A program made the translations under genes and the position numbers. The notes beneath the pieces were generated by a model, which was given only the letters and a program-made list of their open reading frames with translations, did not search any database and had not been told where the DNA came from. Below, one piece after another: positions 20,819-31,240 of a stretch of 64,000 bases of DNA; the stretch's first letter is position 1; every line of letters starts with the position of its first letter. The DNA is from Isochrysis galbana (taxonomy: Eukaryota; Haptophyta; Isochrysidales; Isochrysidaceae). The stretch lies in NCBI GenBank assembly GCA_018136815.1, contig CM030935.1, positions 5,586,448-5,650,447 on the forward strand, given 5' to 3'.

Positions 20819-21175
20819 CCCCCCACCCACCCCACCCACCCACCCACCCACCCACCCACCCTCTCCCTTCCTCTCCCCTCTCTCCCCTCTCTTCACCCCC
20901 CCTCTGTCCCTACCTCCCGCCCTCCCTGACCCCTCCCTCTCTCCCTCCCTCACCCCTCCCCCACCCCGCTCCCCACCCCTCCCCACCCCCATCTCTCACT
21001 CCCTCTCCCACCCCCCCTCCCCCTTCCCCCTCGTTCCCCCCTCTCCCCCCACGTGCAGTGGCCAGGCGCAAGCGCAGACGCACTGGTACATCTTCCACGC
21101 CACGTACAGCACCGCCACCACCAGCATCGGGTTCTGCGAGGCAAACGCATACAGCGCCGACAGCAGCGCCATCAT
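19866..21175 (-). CDS. Thioredoxin, probably membrane-anchored
   Basis: The two core exons are firm. 20432-20310 reads PWPDVGGNVTAVNSLVEW to CYATWCPPCK; after a 201-base GT-AG intron, 20108-19866 reads AAAPVYARMSEEF, VNVDEV, AMPTFKLFRGE and ends PPAPKTD. The active site is WCPPC, not WCGPC; cis-Pro lies in AMPTF. No ATG precedes the core in frame, so an upstream exon is needed. The best candidate is 21175-21053 (MMALLSALYAFASQNPMLVV, AVLYVAWKMYQ, ending WPLH), which provides a single hydrophobic anchor and joins in phase 0 through a 620-base GT-AG intron. That gives about 162 residues. The first exon is inferred. Function: thiol-disulphide exchange, possibly on a membrane. An earlier Met at 21211 would add 12 residues. 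Confidence 0.7.
20710..20870. repeat. Poly-C / CT / CCCAC low-complexity tract
   Basis: Runs of C and CT, then CCCACCCACC. It lies inside the proposed first intron of the thioredoxin gene. Confidence 0.9.
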
Positions 21176-21319
21176 CCGGACCTCGAACTCCTCTTCACAC
21201 CTCCGTCGCACCCCCTCATACCTGAAAAAACTCCCTCATTGACGTGATAAAAATTCGACAGGTCGACCGTGCGACGCCGCTGAGCCCACCCGCAACGAAC
21301 GTCTCTCGAACCCATTCAC

Positions 21320-21320
<1 letters not shown>

Positions 21321-21402
<82 letters not shown>

Positions 21403-21420
21403 TCTCTCCCTCTCTCTCCC

Positions 21421-21486
<66 letters not shown>
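21321..21486. repeat. CT dinucleotide microsatellite, about 165 bp
   Basis: Near-pure (CT)n with a few CCCT interruptions in its middle. It sits upstream of the thioredoxin gene, but in the opposite (GA) sense relative to that gene. Confidence 0.95.
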
Positions 21487-21488
<2 letters not shown>

Positions 21489-22472
21489 ATAGAACCCACT
21501 CGCCACTCGCAACAACCCTTTGCTTTTCTCACGTAACGACACGAGCGAGAAGGGGCGATCGTGATTTCTATCACATACCGACCCTGCGCCCCCAAATCGA
21601 GTGAATGCAGAAAGACGTAAGACCACGTGTGTGGCGTTCGACATACGTGTGATGAGTCAAGTTGAGTCAAGCTGCCTCCAGGCGACAACGGAAGGTGCTA
21701 GCAGGGATGGGGGTAAATGTAAATGAACACTTCTGGTCTTAGAACAAACAATTCACTCAGCGGCGCAGGAGGAGGAGGAAGGCGAGAACAAACAGGTCAC
21801 CACGCTCAGCACAAGGCCCCCCCCCACGACCCGAGCCTCTAAGTAGAGCACGAGGGGAGTTGCCGCAAGGCGGTTAGTGAGTAGTGAGGGGGAGAGGAAG
21901 GGGAAGGGGGATGGGCGTGGCTACAAAAGCTTACCCCAGTGCCACGCGTGAGGCGAGAATAATATTAAAAGTAAAAAATTTTTTTTGCTGCTTGCTCTTG
22001 TTGTTGCGGCCTCCGTTGCAACGGCTCGCCCTAGGCACTAGCTGAACGCTTTCGCCACTACCATACGCGGCCCTATACCTGCTAAGCCCCCCCCCCCCCG
22101 CCGCCGCCCGCCCTTGTACGAGTCCCTCGCTCCTAGCCAAGACCCATACCGCCGTCCCCGCCTCACTCTCCCGGTGCCACAAGCCCTAGTGCCACCCCCG
22201 ATGTGAGCACAACATTCCTTTTACATCAACACCAGCCATTGACCTACAGCCACAATTTCCATACCAACCACAACTAGACTAGAAGCAAATGCAATGAAAT
22301 CATCAGTTGAAGACATTGGTGGTGCTTCGCCTCGCATCTCTTAGATGACCGCCGCCTACTGCGACGTCCGAAAACCGAAAGGTGCGCGCAACATCAAGAG
22401 CTTATTTATAGCCGGTCCGCCTTCGTGCAGCGGAGTGCGCCGAAGGGCCCACCCGTGGGGGTATGCTGTTCC
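21487..22472. other. Intergenic, no gene seen
   Basis: Moderate GC, with short C-runs at about 21818 and 22087. No supported ORF or repeat match. Confidence 0.4.
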
Positions 22473-24508
22473 TCAGTCGTCGACCTCCTCCTCCGCCGCC
22501 CTCGACTCCGGCTCGGCCGCGAGTGGCGCCTTGCGCCGCTCCTCCTCGCGCTCGGCCTCCTCCTCCCACACGAATTTGCCTCGCTGCTGCGGCGGCTCGA
22601 CGGGCATGTTTGTGCCGCCGGCAGACAGGTGGAAGATGGAGACAAGCGTCTCGTTTGCGTCGATGACGGGCCGGTGAGCCTCGTCCTCGGCAAGAAGTAG
22701 CATCGCTCGTGACTCGCGCAGCACAGGGAAGATGCCCTCGCGCCGCATCGCCTCGCACGCGGCGGGCGCGGCGGAGAGCAGCAGCAGCGCCTCGATGAGC
22801 GCGAGTCGTGTTGCTCCGTCCTGTACGTTGTCCACGTGTTCGATGCCTTCGACGATGCCCGCCTCGCGCACGGTGGGCGTCGCTACGTGGTCGGCGCCGC
22901 TGCCCCCTGAGGCGAGCCGGTGCTCCGACGCCTCGATGCCCGCGCGCAGCGGCGGCGAGAAGGCGGCACGCTCGTCCGGCTCGTAGAGCGAGCCGCTCGC
23001 CTTCTCGCCCGTGTCATGCGGTGCGAGCGGTAGCGCGATCCGCGAGACGATGTGTGCGCCGTCGGCCGAGAGAAGCGCGACAAGTGCTGCCTGGCCGGCT
23101 TCACCTGCCTTGGCCGCAAAGGCGAGGTTACGCATCGCTCGCGCGGCGGCGGGCATGTGAGGCGAGCCGGGCGCGAGCAGGGCGCATAGCTGGCCGAGTA
23201 GCCGCGCCGAGGTCGCATGTGTCACAAATGCGTTGCGACCCCGATCGGTCGAGAGCACGTGTGTTAGCGCGCCGAGCAGAAAACCGGTGCACGCGGGCGG
23301 CTCGCCGCCCGCTTCGAGGGCAAGCGCCGCCTCGCTTGCTACCGTCTCAAACGTTGAGAGCACGCCAGGCAGGTGGGGGCTGTCGACGAGTCGTGCCACG
23401 CCCGCTTGTCCCGCGTGCTGCGGGTTGGTCAGGTTTGCGAGCAGCATCGCGCACCGCTCCGCCACCTCGGCACTCGCTGCGCTGACGTGCGCCGCTGCCA
23501 TCTCGACGACTCCAGCATTCACGGCTGCCGCTGCCATGGCTGGCTCGCCGCTCATGTTCACGAGCGCAGCTGCCGCATGCGCCGATGCGAGAGGCTGATC
23601 TGCCTCCTTGCTGAGAACCGAGCAGAGTGGCGGTAGCAGCGAGCCTGCGCAAGGGGGCGGCGAGACGACGGGGCGGGCGCGATGAGGCCAAGCCCGAGGG
23701 CACACTGCAGCAGCAAGTCTACCCCATCTCTGGTGCACGCCACCGTCGCTACCCTCTCGCGCTGCACGGCCGCTTGCGACTGGTGCCGCACTCTCCACGC
23801 CCATCCCCTGGAGCGAGCGTCGCCCGTCTCCTGGAGCGAGCGTCGCCCGTCCCCTTGAGCGAGCGTCGCTCTGCCCTCCTTCTGCGCTTGGGCTTCATCC
23901 AGCGCCCAATAGAGCAAATCCTCCGGTTGAGGGCTGCGCCCGTCTCGCCGCCACCGTGGGCTCTATCCATGACCCTCTACCTCCCGCTCACGCACCAGTA
24001 TCACTGGCCCTGACCGAATCCGCAACCCAGGCTGCAGCCGATTGAGCGCGCCGCTCATTGTCGCCGAAGCACTCCGCGAGCGCGCCCATTCCTTTGCATG
24101 CCACTTAATCCGGTCCTTCCCTATCCTGACTGGGCCCTCTGCATGGCCCGAGACACTCTCTCGTAGCCCGTCCTGCATGCCCTTACTCCGCTCCCACCCC
24201 CAGCTTCCCTCTTGCCCCTCCCGCCTTCCCCCCCTCCTCTCCTCTTTCCCTCATGCCCCTTCTCTACCCCCACCCCACCCCACCCCCACTCTGAACTTCC
24301 ACACCCGCCCCGGAACAACTAACCCACCCCCTCTCCCCCGGGGCCGCCTCCCCCCGCCTCCCCTTCCTCCCCTCCCCCTCTCACCTGCCGCCTCCGCCAT
24401 CTGCGAGAGACCGTTTGGATCCGCAGAGAGCCCTGCAGCCGCCTCTGCTGCCGCGCTCACCACGTCGGCTCTCCCCTCGAGGCAGAGGAGGGCGCTGAGC
24501 TCGTCCAT
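22473..24508 (-). CDS. HGH1: HGH1-type armadillo-repeat protein
   Basis: Two exons (24508-24385 and 23644-22473) join in phase 1 and give 431 residues. Exon 1 reads MDELSALLCLEGRADVVSAA; exon 2 continues GSLLPPLCSVLSKEADQPLA and ALVNMSGEPAMAAAAV. Helical armadillo-like repeats run to about residue 265. The later part has LYEPDERAAFSPPLRAGI, ATRLALIEALLLLSAA and EGIFPVLRE, matching the HGH1 family's DUF383/DUF384 region, and it ends in an acidic tail. HGH1 is known in yeast and animals as an adaptor for folding of translation elongation factor 2 with the TRiC chaperonin in the cytosol. The 740-base intron is long for this window. Confidence in the family is good, by pattern only. Confidence 0.8.
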
Positions 24509-24529
24509 GGGCGAACGCGGGCGGCGGCC

Positions 24530-24733
24530 CCCGAGAGGGAGAGGGAGACGAGGGGGAGGGGAGGCGGAGAGAGGGAGAGGGGGAGAGAAAGAGGAAGAAA
24601 GAGAGAGAAGAGAGAGATGAGAGGGGGAGAGAGAGGGGGGGGGGGGGGGGAGGGAGAGAGAGAGAGGGAGGGAGAGAGAGTGAAGAGAGAGTGAGCGAGA
24701 GAGAGAAGAGAGATTGAGGGAGAGAGAGAGATT

Positions 24734-24766
<33 letters not shown>

Positions 24767-24790
24767 GGGAGAGAGCAGAAGAGACAAGGC
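24530..24790. repeat. GA-rich microsatellite
   Basis: (GAGAG)n, G-run and GGGAGA DNA immediately upstream of the HGH1-type gene; CT-rich on that gene's coding strand. Confidence 0.9.
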
Positions 24791-25504
24791 GAGAGCAGAG
24801 TTTACTAAAAAACCCAAACGATCGCGTTCCGTCGAACAGTGCGGTAGTTTTCTTTTCTTGAGACAGCGGTACATAGTTTACAGATACTATGATACCATCT
24901 GCAGATACAATAGCTCTACCTGGGAAGTGAGGGAGAGGAAGAGAATGCTAAAAGGCGAGTGAGAGGAGGGCTGTGATGGCAGGGGCTGGCGAGGAGAGGC
25001 GAGCTGTAGGGTAAGAGTGTTAGACGAGAGCGAGAGCGACGAGAGCGAGAGCGACGGATGACGACTGACGACAGGACGACGGACACAGACACCCAGGAAA
25101 CACTCCGATTCTCGCCCCACGACTTTTCTCACATAACTCGACTGAAATCAAACCCAAACACTCCGATCAGACGACGACGGACAACGATCAAAGGGCGATC
25201 TGTCGGCGATCCCGTCTGGAAGGGGAAGGGGAATCGTACCATAACGGAAACGAGGGCCTCTGAATCTGCTTGTTGTTCTTCGCCTTCTGAGTCAGGCTTC
25301 TGAGGGTCAGGTGCGGGCGGTGGGGGGGTCAGTGTTGCCGAGGGAGGTTGTTGGAGGAGTGGAGGGGGTTCTGCTCGTGTGCGTTGTCTGGGTGTCGTGT
25401 CTGTTAGTCCTTCTCTGTGTGGCCGCTTCGCCAGCGACTAGTCCATGGGGGTGGGGGGGCCGCCCTCGGCGGAGGGCCCAGAGGAGAGGGGAGTCACGCC
25501 GGCG
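24791..25504. other. Intergenic, no firm gene
   Basis: Contains purine-rich and moderate-GC sequence. On the minus strand near 25509, a GACGCGATGGAGCGCGCC motif resembles the family A LINE ORF1 start, possibly an inverted 5' fragment. Confidence 0.35.
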
Positions 25505-26804
25505 CGCTCCATCGCGTCTAACTATAAAGTTATTTGTTTTGAAGATAAAGGAATTAGGGGATGGAGCGGGAAGGGGGATGTGATCGGGGACATATACACC
25601 ACAGACGAATGTGCGGCATTCTTGCCGGACGGAGAAAGATGGATACGCCATAGAGGCAAATACATATCGGTAGGCCCACTTCTCAAGTCGTGGGAGAAGA
25701 TATCCGAATGGTCTAGAGCAAGGCTTCTAGAAGCCACCGCTAACTATATGGACCTTCTTAGAAAGCATGCGACAACCCCACCCCCCGCTCCGGAGGAGCA
25801 CGAACTAGCCCCGCAAGAAGATCCAGACGCACACGATCTAGGAGACCTTCTTGTGGACAAAGACCATAACTACTATTTGAACCGGAAGGGCGACTACCAC
25901 GAAGTTAAGCTCAATGTAATGGGAGAACCCCATATCTACGAACGGATCAGCCCGCAGCTACTACCCAGAGAGCTATACACTCCGCTGAAGTGGGGACGAG
26001 CGTACGACGGGCCAGCGGATACGGCGTATCCGATACCTCAGGAATACACACTCAAAGGCACGCATAAAACGCTAGAAGAGATAAACGTCAAGGCATTGAC
26101 TAAAGCGTTCCTCGCTATGAGGAAACCGAAGGCACAAAAATCCACACTAAGATGGGAAAAGAGGTTACCTGTCCTCTCGGGGAAGTGGAAACAAGTATCG
26201 CAACTATACAAGTATAACTTTCTGACACCAAGGGACTCCTATATGCACTTCAAACACGTTTTACACAGGAGATTAGCTACGGCGAATCGTTTTGCTGACG
26301 ATCCAACATGTCGCTTTTGCGGCATAGCACCCGAGAGTTCCACGCATTTAGCCTCCTGTATCGCGACGGAGCCCGTTTTCGAATTCATAGAGGGACTTTT
26401 AGGGATTAACCTTAGGCCGGGATCTGAAGTAGCCCAGCGCCTTTTCTGCTATCAAGTGGATAGACCGCATCCCTCCTCGGGATACTTAGGTATCCTGGCA
26501 TGGAGGTATATCCTAACGGACTTCTATAACATACAATACGGTAACGCGGACGGGAGGTCCGCTAAGTCGATCTTAAGAGCGATCCTTGCGAGATACGAGA
26601 TACCACTTACTAGTAACGGCGAAAGTCGGATTCTTTCAGCGACTAAAGAAACAACGAGAAAATATGGGGCTACACGCCCCGAGCAACAAACATATTAAGA
26701 AAATGATAAGCCCCCTCTACGCGGTGGATAAAGACTTCAACCTAGAAATATCGGAAGACCTCCGGCAGGCGGCGGGAGGTCTGGAGATGCGCAACATCGC
26801 CTAG
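25505..26804 (+). pseudogene. LINE ORF2 C-terminal region, frameshifted
   Basis: The frame from about 25510 reads through GDIYTTDECAAFLPDGERW, DKDHNYYLNRKGDYHEVK, KYNFLTPRDSYMHF and the zinc-binding CRFCGIAPESSTHLASC, to LAWRYILTDFYNIQYGNADG. At 26589-26602 the 7-mer CGAGATA is tandemly duplicated, shifting the frame. The tail (YHLLVTAKVGFFQRLKKQRE, ending MRNIA at 26804) continues in the next frame and is collinear with the 13.0-13.2 kb copy. Nucleotide identity to that copy is high along the alignable length. Confidence 0.85.
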
Positions 26805-27106
26805 AGTAGTTTAACCGCTCTTAATAGAGACCCCAGCGGACAGCAAGAGGGACGCTAGGGGATATAAGAGAAGGAAATTCAAGCCGAGCCGGAGCAAAGG
26901 AGAAGCCATAGTCTCCCGCCCCCTTCTCTCCAACCCCTGGCCGAAGCAGCGCGCGCGGTCTCCCCGGAACCAGCTTCTCCGCTAAAGAGGGAACTGGGGA
27001 AGGGGAAGGGGGTTGTTAAGGGTTAAGGGTGGGCGGTAGGGAGGTCCACAAGCACACTGCCTCATGTCGCACACGTAGCGGAGATTTTTAAGAAGATTTT
27101 TTTTTT
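25505..27106 (+). mobile_element. Family A LINE, 5'-truncated copy
   Basis: The longest ORF2 remnant in the window, followed by the shared 3' UTR (CCCCCTTCTCTCCAACCCCT at 26920, then AAGAGGGAACTGGGGAAGGG) and T-run tail at 27097-27106. Only the C-terminal part of ORF2 is present; the endonuclease and polymerase core are lost. Confidence 0.8.
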
Positions 27107-27506
27107 CCTTGATGTAAGTTACATGCAAGCCCTTGGCCCCTTTGGTGTTTCTTCCCCTTGGTTGCTACTCAGGGTTGTTCGTTAGAAGCGTCAAGAAGGT
27201 TCACGCTCAACGGCAAGATTTCCTCTATCGTGAAGATATCTAGTTGCGATCTATATCCGAAGTGATCGCCGCGGTCGCGCGACATGACGCTCCCCTTCGG
27301 ACTCTCCGCTACGTGGGAAGTTACAACGGAGACACGCTCCGGCCGTCGCTGCGGAGTCTCTCTCTCTCTCTCTCGCTCTCTCTCTCTCTACTCCGTCTTT
27401 CTCGCGACGTGTTTGGGTTATCGGTGATTTGGGGTCAAGGTTGCTTGATAATTTGCTTGGTTTGGGTTTGGGTGAATGATTCCGGTGTGTTCGTGAGTCG
27501 GTGTAT
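27107..27506. other. Intergenic with CT microsatellite
   Basis: Short CT repeat at about 27355-27390. A short GTTGCTACTCAGGGTTG motif at 27161 also occurs near 4470. No gene seen. Confidence 0.4.
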
Positions 27507-28103
27507 CCTGTTGTTCTCAGCTTCGTTGTCCGTCGTTGTTCGCTGCGTCGCTGCATTCTAGCAGCCTAGGCTCCCTGAGGGAAGAGTTCTTTGTAGGTCT
27601 AACAATCTTTTGCTATCCAACACTCTAGGGCCACTAGGAGCGCCTCGCCGCCCCACCGCCCTTGGTTCGCCGTTCGTTCCCCGTCTAGACACCCAAATGG
27701 GGTTGCCCGACCCAGTCCAGAATTTCATTCACCCGACTCCCGGCGGGGAGGAGGGCCAAAGCGCCGCGCTAGCCGCTGATGCCGCTCGCGACGGAGTGGC
27801 TCAGAGCCCTCCGGTAGCGCTCGACTCGACAGACGGGTAGGAACCTAGTAGCTTAGCGCACCCTCCTCCACCCAGACCTCTCAAACCTAATGATAAATGA
27901 TAATGAAAAAAGCTTTCAGTATTCTGGCCTCGCACGCGGCCTTGCTGGGTCTCCACCTAGGCCGGACCCCTGAAACCAAAGACAAAGGAGTGAAGGGGGC
28001 AATGGAATGAGGTGGAGAAAAGGGACGTCAGTCGCAAGGGTAAGGGCGTTGTCGGTAGGGAGCGTAATGATAATGAGAGATCCCAGAATCTTCGGATTTT
28101 TTT
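27507..28103 (+). mobile_element. Family B LINE, internally deleted copy
   Basis: The 5' part (27507-27838) matches 18297-18630, including ORF1 start MGLPDPVQNFIHPTPGGEEG at 27698. The 3' part (about 27950-28103) matches 41820-41975 (AGGCCGGACCCC(T/G)GAAACC, CCCAGAATCTTC then T-run). The body of the element between them is missing. Confidence 0.6.
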
Positions 28104-28507
28104 GTAGACTCTTCAAGAATTATTTCTCAGCATCAGAAACATACTACCAAGTACCACCATTAGCTATGCATGCATCGAGCAAAGCTCTTTCCTCGAAGCT
28201 CTTTCCTCTGCAAGCGTATCAAGCATCGTAGTGTCAGAGTCAGCACGTGCGCGGGCATCGTGGCGACGCATTACGCACGACACTCTGACCCGGCGCGCGG
28301 TAGCGCGCGTGCGTAGGGCACGCGAATAGAACCGGGACAACACAGCACGACAACAAGCACGGAGATACCAAAGTTCACGCACGGCGAGCGAGTTGGGCCA
28401 ACAAGAGCCGCTCACGGGCGGCGATGGAGCGGACTCGCGCCGTGCCGACGCGGTGGCGGCGGGCCGCGCGCAAGGTCCACCCATACGGCGGCCGTCGGGC
28501 GGCGTCA
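28104..28507. other. Intergenic, no gene seen
   Basis: 3' flank of the minus-strand Sec14-like gene. No ORF with protein-like character. Confidence 0.4.
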
Positions 28508-30646
28508 TCACTTCTTGGGCGGCTTGTAGCCCTTCGGCGCGTCGTCGGGGATGCCGGCGAGCTTGGTGGAGCCGGGCGCGAGCGAGCGGCGCATAAAGGC
28601 GCCGAGCTTCTTGCCGGGGCAGATGTGGTCGAGGTCGACGCCCTTGCTCGGGTCCTTGGGGTACCAGTCGAGCGCCGGCCGGCTGATGGTGGTGGCTTTG
28701 CCGCCGAGGTAGTCGGGAATAACCTCGGCGTTGGCGATCTTGAGCAGCGCGCCCTGCGTCTTGGAGGAGTCCAGGATTCCGACCATGTCTTGGATCTGCT
28801 TGGAGAGCAATGGCTTGACAAGCTTCCAGCCTTGGTGGAGCGCCCACGCCGCGTTGAGCACGCGCGCGCAGCCGAGAAGCTCGGGGTAGTAGAGGTCGGC
28901 AAGCGGCATGATGGGCTTGAAGCGGATGAACATGCGCAGCGAGACGTGGCCGAGCCCAATGCCGCCTGCGTCCACCACCATGGCCTGGCGCACGAGCGCG
29001 CCCGACTCTTGCGTCAACTTGTCGGCGTGGTACGACAGGTACTCGAGGATGTACGTGTTGATGTCAAAGTACTCGGCGTTGTTGAGCTTCTTGAAGAAGG
29101 CGTCGACGTTGAGCGAGCCGTAGTCAATGATGGTCATCAGGTCGCCCGTCTTGGTGCGGCACAGGCCGTTGGCGACCGAGACGCACGTGAAAAGCTCCTT
29201 GATGTTGGGGATGTCGGCATAGTTCTGACCGGCGGCGATGCGCTTGCGCATCGCGTTGGCGCCCACCTTGGCACGCCACGTGGCGGTCGATTTGGCCTTC
29301 TTTTCGGCGGACGCGTACTTCCAGTCCTTGTCGACGAGGAAGCGCAGGATGAAGACATCGCCGTACTCGTCGAGCTCGCCGCCGTGCGCGATGTACGCCG
29401 CCTTGAGCTGCTTGATCATGTCGAGCTGCTTGGGGGTGAGCTCCTCGAGCGCCACGTGGTTGGCAGCGACGGGGCCCACCTCAGCTGCAGGCATGCGCTC
29501 GAGTGGCGGCGCGACAACGACGGCGGGGCCACGCGCGACAGCGGCTGCGGGCCTGGCCTCGTCCGCCGGCTCCTCCTCTTCTGGCTCCGCCTCGGCCGTC
29601 GGCTCCTTCTCGATGTCGGCCCGCTTGAGCTCCTCCACGGCGCGCACCTCATCGGGCGTGGGCGGCGCCTGCGACTCGACCGCCAGCCGCTCGGTCAGCT
29701 CATTGACGCGGGCCTCGAGCTCGGCCACCTGTTGCCGGCGCTCCTTGAGCTGGGCGCGCGCCTGGGCCAACTCGCGCTTCGTTGCCTTGACCGAGTCCGT
29801 CTCACCGTCTTGCCACGGAAGCATGAGACGCAGCTTCTCCCAGATGTTGCCCTCATCATACACAGTCACGTCCGTCGCGCCCATGTCGATCTCATCGAGG
29901 TCCTCGTCCTTGTCGGGCACGGGCGGCGTGGCGGCGACCGCCGTCCCCGGCAGTTCGCGCGCCGCCGCGCCCTGCTGCTCAGTGCGGCGCGAGAGCTCTT
30001 GACGGATCGAGCGGCGCTCCTCGCGGACGTTGGCACGCAGTGCGCGCGTGAGCGCCTGCATAAAGTCGCCCGAGACGACCTGCGAACGCAGCTCGTACAT
30101 TGTGTTGATGTCGTCTGCGTGAGCACGCACGAGCACGGCAGGCTGGCCCTTGGAGTCGGTCGACGGCATCAGCGTGCCCGTCATGTTGGACGGCAGCGCG
30201 TACTGCAGCGCGGCGTGCAGCGCGTGGTCCGAGTAGGTGGTGAACGGGTCGCACGCCTGCCCATCGGAGCGAAAGACGACGCGAAATTCGATCTGATGGG
30301 ACGGAGCGGACCACGGCCGAAGGGTGGGCGTGTCAGAGATGAGCCGGGGCGCCTTCCGGGGCCGCTTCCGTCAGGCCCACGCTGGCTCAGCGGGAAGGCG
30401 TTCATCGCTTTCGGCGGTCCTCTCCATGGGGCTTGCGGGTGGGGGGCCGAGAGGGGGAAGGGGTGGTCCCGTGGCTCATACCTTCATCGGTGGCTGCTTG
30501 CGGCCGGAATGCTTGCTGGAGGCCGAGCGAGAGAAGAGGCGTGGCGTGAAAGCCGACTTTCTCGTCTCTTTGGGCTCTGTGGAGGAGCCGGTGGTGCGGC
30601 TGCGAGAGAGCGGGGGGGCGGGGCGAGAAGAGAGGGCGCTCGTCAT
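28508..30646 (-). CDS. Sec14-like CRAL-TRIO domain protein
   Basis: Two exons (30646-30482 and 30292-28508, 189-base GT-AG intron, phase 0) give 649 residues. Exon 1 is a basic, Ser-rich N-terminus ending RKQPPMK. Exon 2 opens IEFRVVFRSDGQACDPFTTY, a beta-rich segment of unknown type. A charged coiled coil lies at about 222-267, then an acidic Pro-rich spacer. A CRAL-TRIO N-terminal helical part at about 339-407 (ILRFLVDKDWKYASAEKKAK, TWRAK) precedes the lipid-binding domain at about 431-588 (MVVDAGGIGLGHVSLRMFI, YYPELLGCARVLNAAWAL). The short C-terminus ends GYKPPKK. Expected role: phospholipid or small hydrophobic ligand transfer at membranes, by family. The exon 1 start sits at the edge of a GA microsatellite, so the N-terminal boundary is less certain. 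Confidence 0.8.
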
Positions 30647-31050
30647 CGAGAGAGAGAAAGGCGGGAGTGGGGAAGGGAGCGGGCGGGCGGGAGGGGGAGG
30701 GAGGGAAGGAGGGAGAGAGGGAAGGGAGGGACGGAGGGACGGAGTGAGACAGGGAGAGATCGGGAGGGAGGGAGATGGAGAGAGGAGAAAAGAGAGGGAG
30801 AAGGAGAAGAGAGAGGGGGGGGAGAGAGAAGAGAGAGGAGGAGAGAGAGAGAGAAGAGAGAGAGAGAGAAGAGAGAGAGAAGAGAGAGAGAGAGAAGAGA
30901 GAGAGAGAAGAGAGAGAGAGAAGAGAGAAGAGAGGGGGGGGGGGGAGGAGGAGGCAGTTGCCGCGAAAGCCAGAAAGGAAGGAAGGAAGAGGAAGAAAGG
31001 CGGCGGCGGCGGCGGCGGGGAGACGCCGGGGGGGGGAGGGCCAAAGGGGG
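30647..31050. repeat. GA-rich microsatellite region
   Basis: GAGAGAAGAGAG repeats, GGGA runs and a short GGC run, directly upstream of the Sec14-like gene and CT-rich on its coding strand. Confidence 0.9.
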
Positions 31051-31203
31051 GCGTGAATAAGAGAAAGAAGCCTCCGAATCCTGTGAAAGAGGGCGCGGCG
31101 GGAAGGAGGTGGAGATGGTCGATTCGAGAGGATCCTCGTGTGGTTTTAAGAGAAGAGAAGGCCGCGGTGTGAGAGAAGAGAGCCGCCGCAGGGGGGGGCC
31201 GAA

Positions 31204-31240
31204 GGGCCAAAATAGGCGCCGTCACGCCCTATTTTGGCCC
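31204..31240. repeat. Inverted repeat GGGCCAAAATAGG(G)CG
   Basis: GGGCCAAAATAGGCG (31204-31218) and CGCCCTATTTTGGCCC (31225-31240) pair across a 6-base loop with one bulge. A stable hairpin; possibly the end of a small element or a transcript terminator. Confidence 0.6.

Noticed and set aside
28424..31060. 878-codon plus-strand ORF
   Set aside because: Antisense shadow of the Sec14-like gene extended by a GA microsatellite; the minus strand carries the domain.
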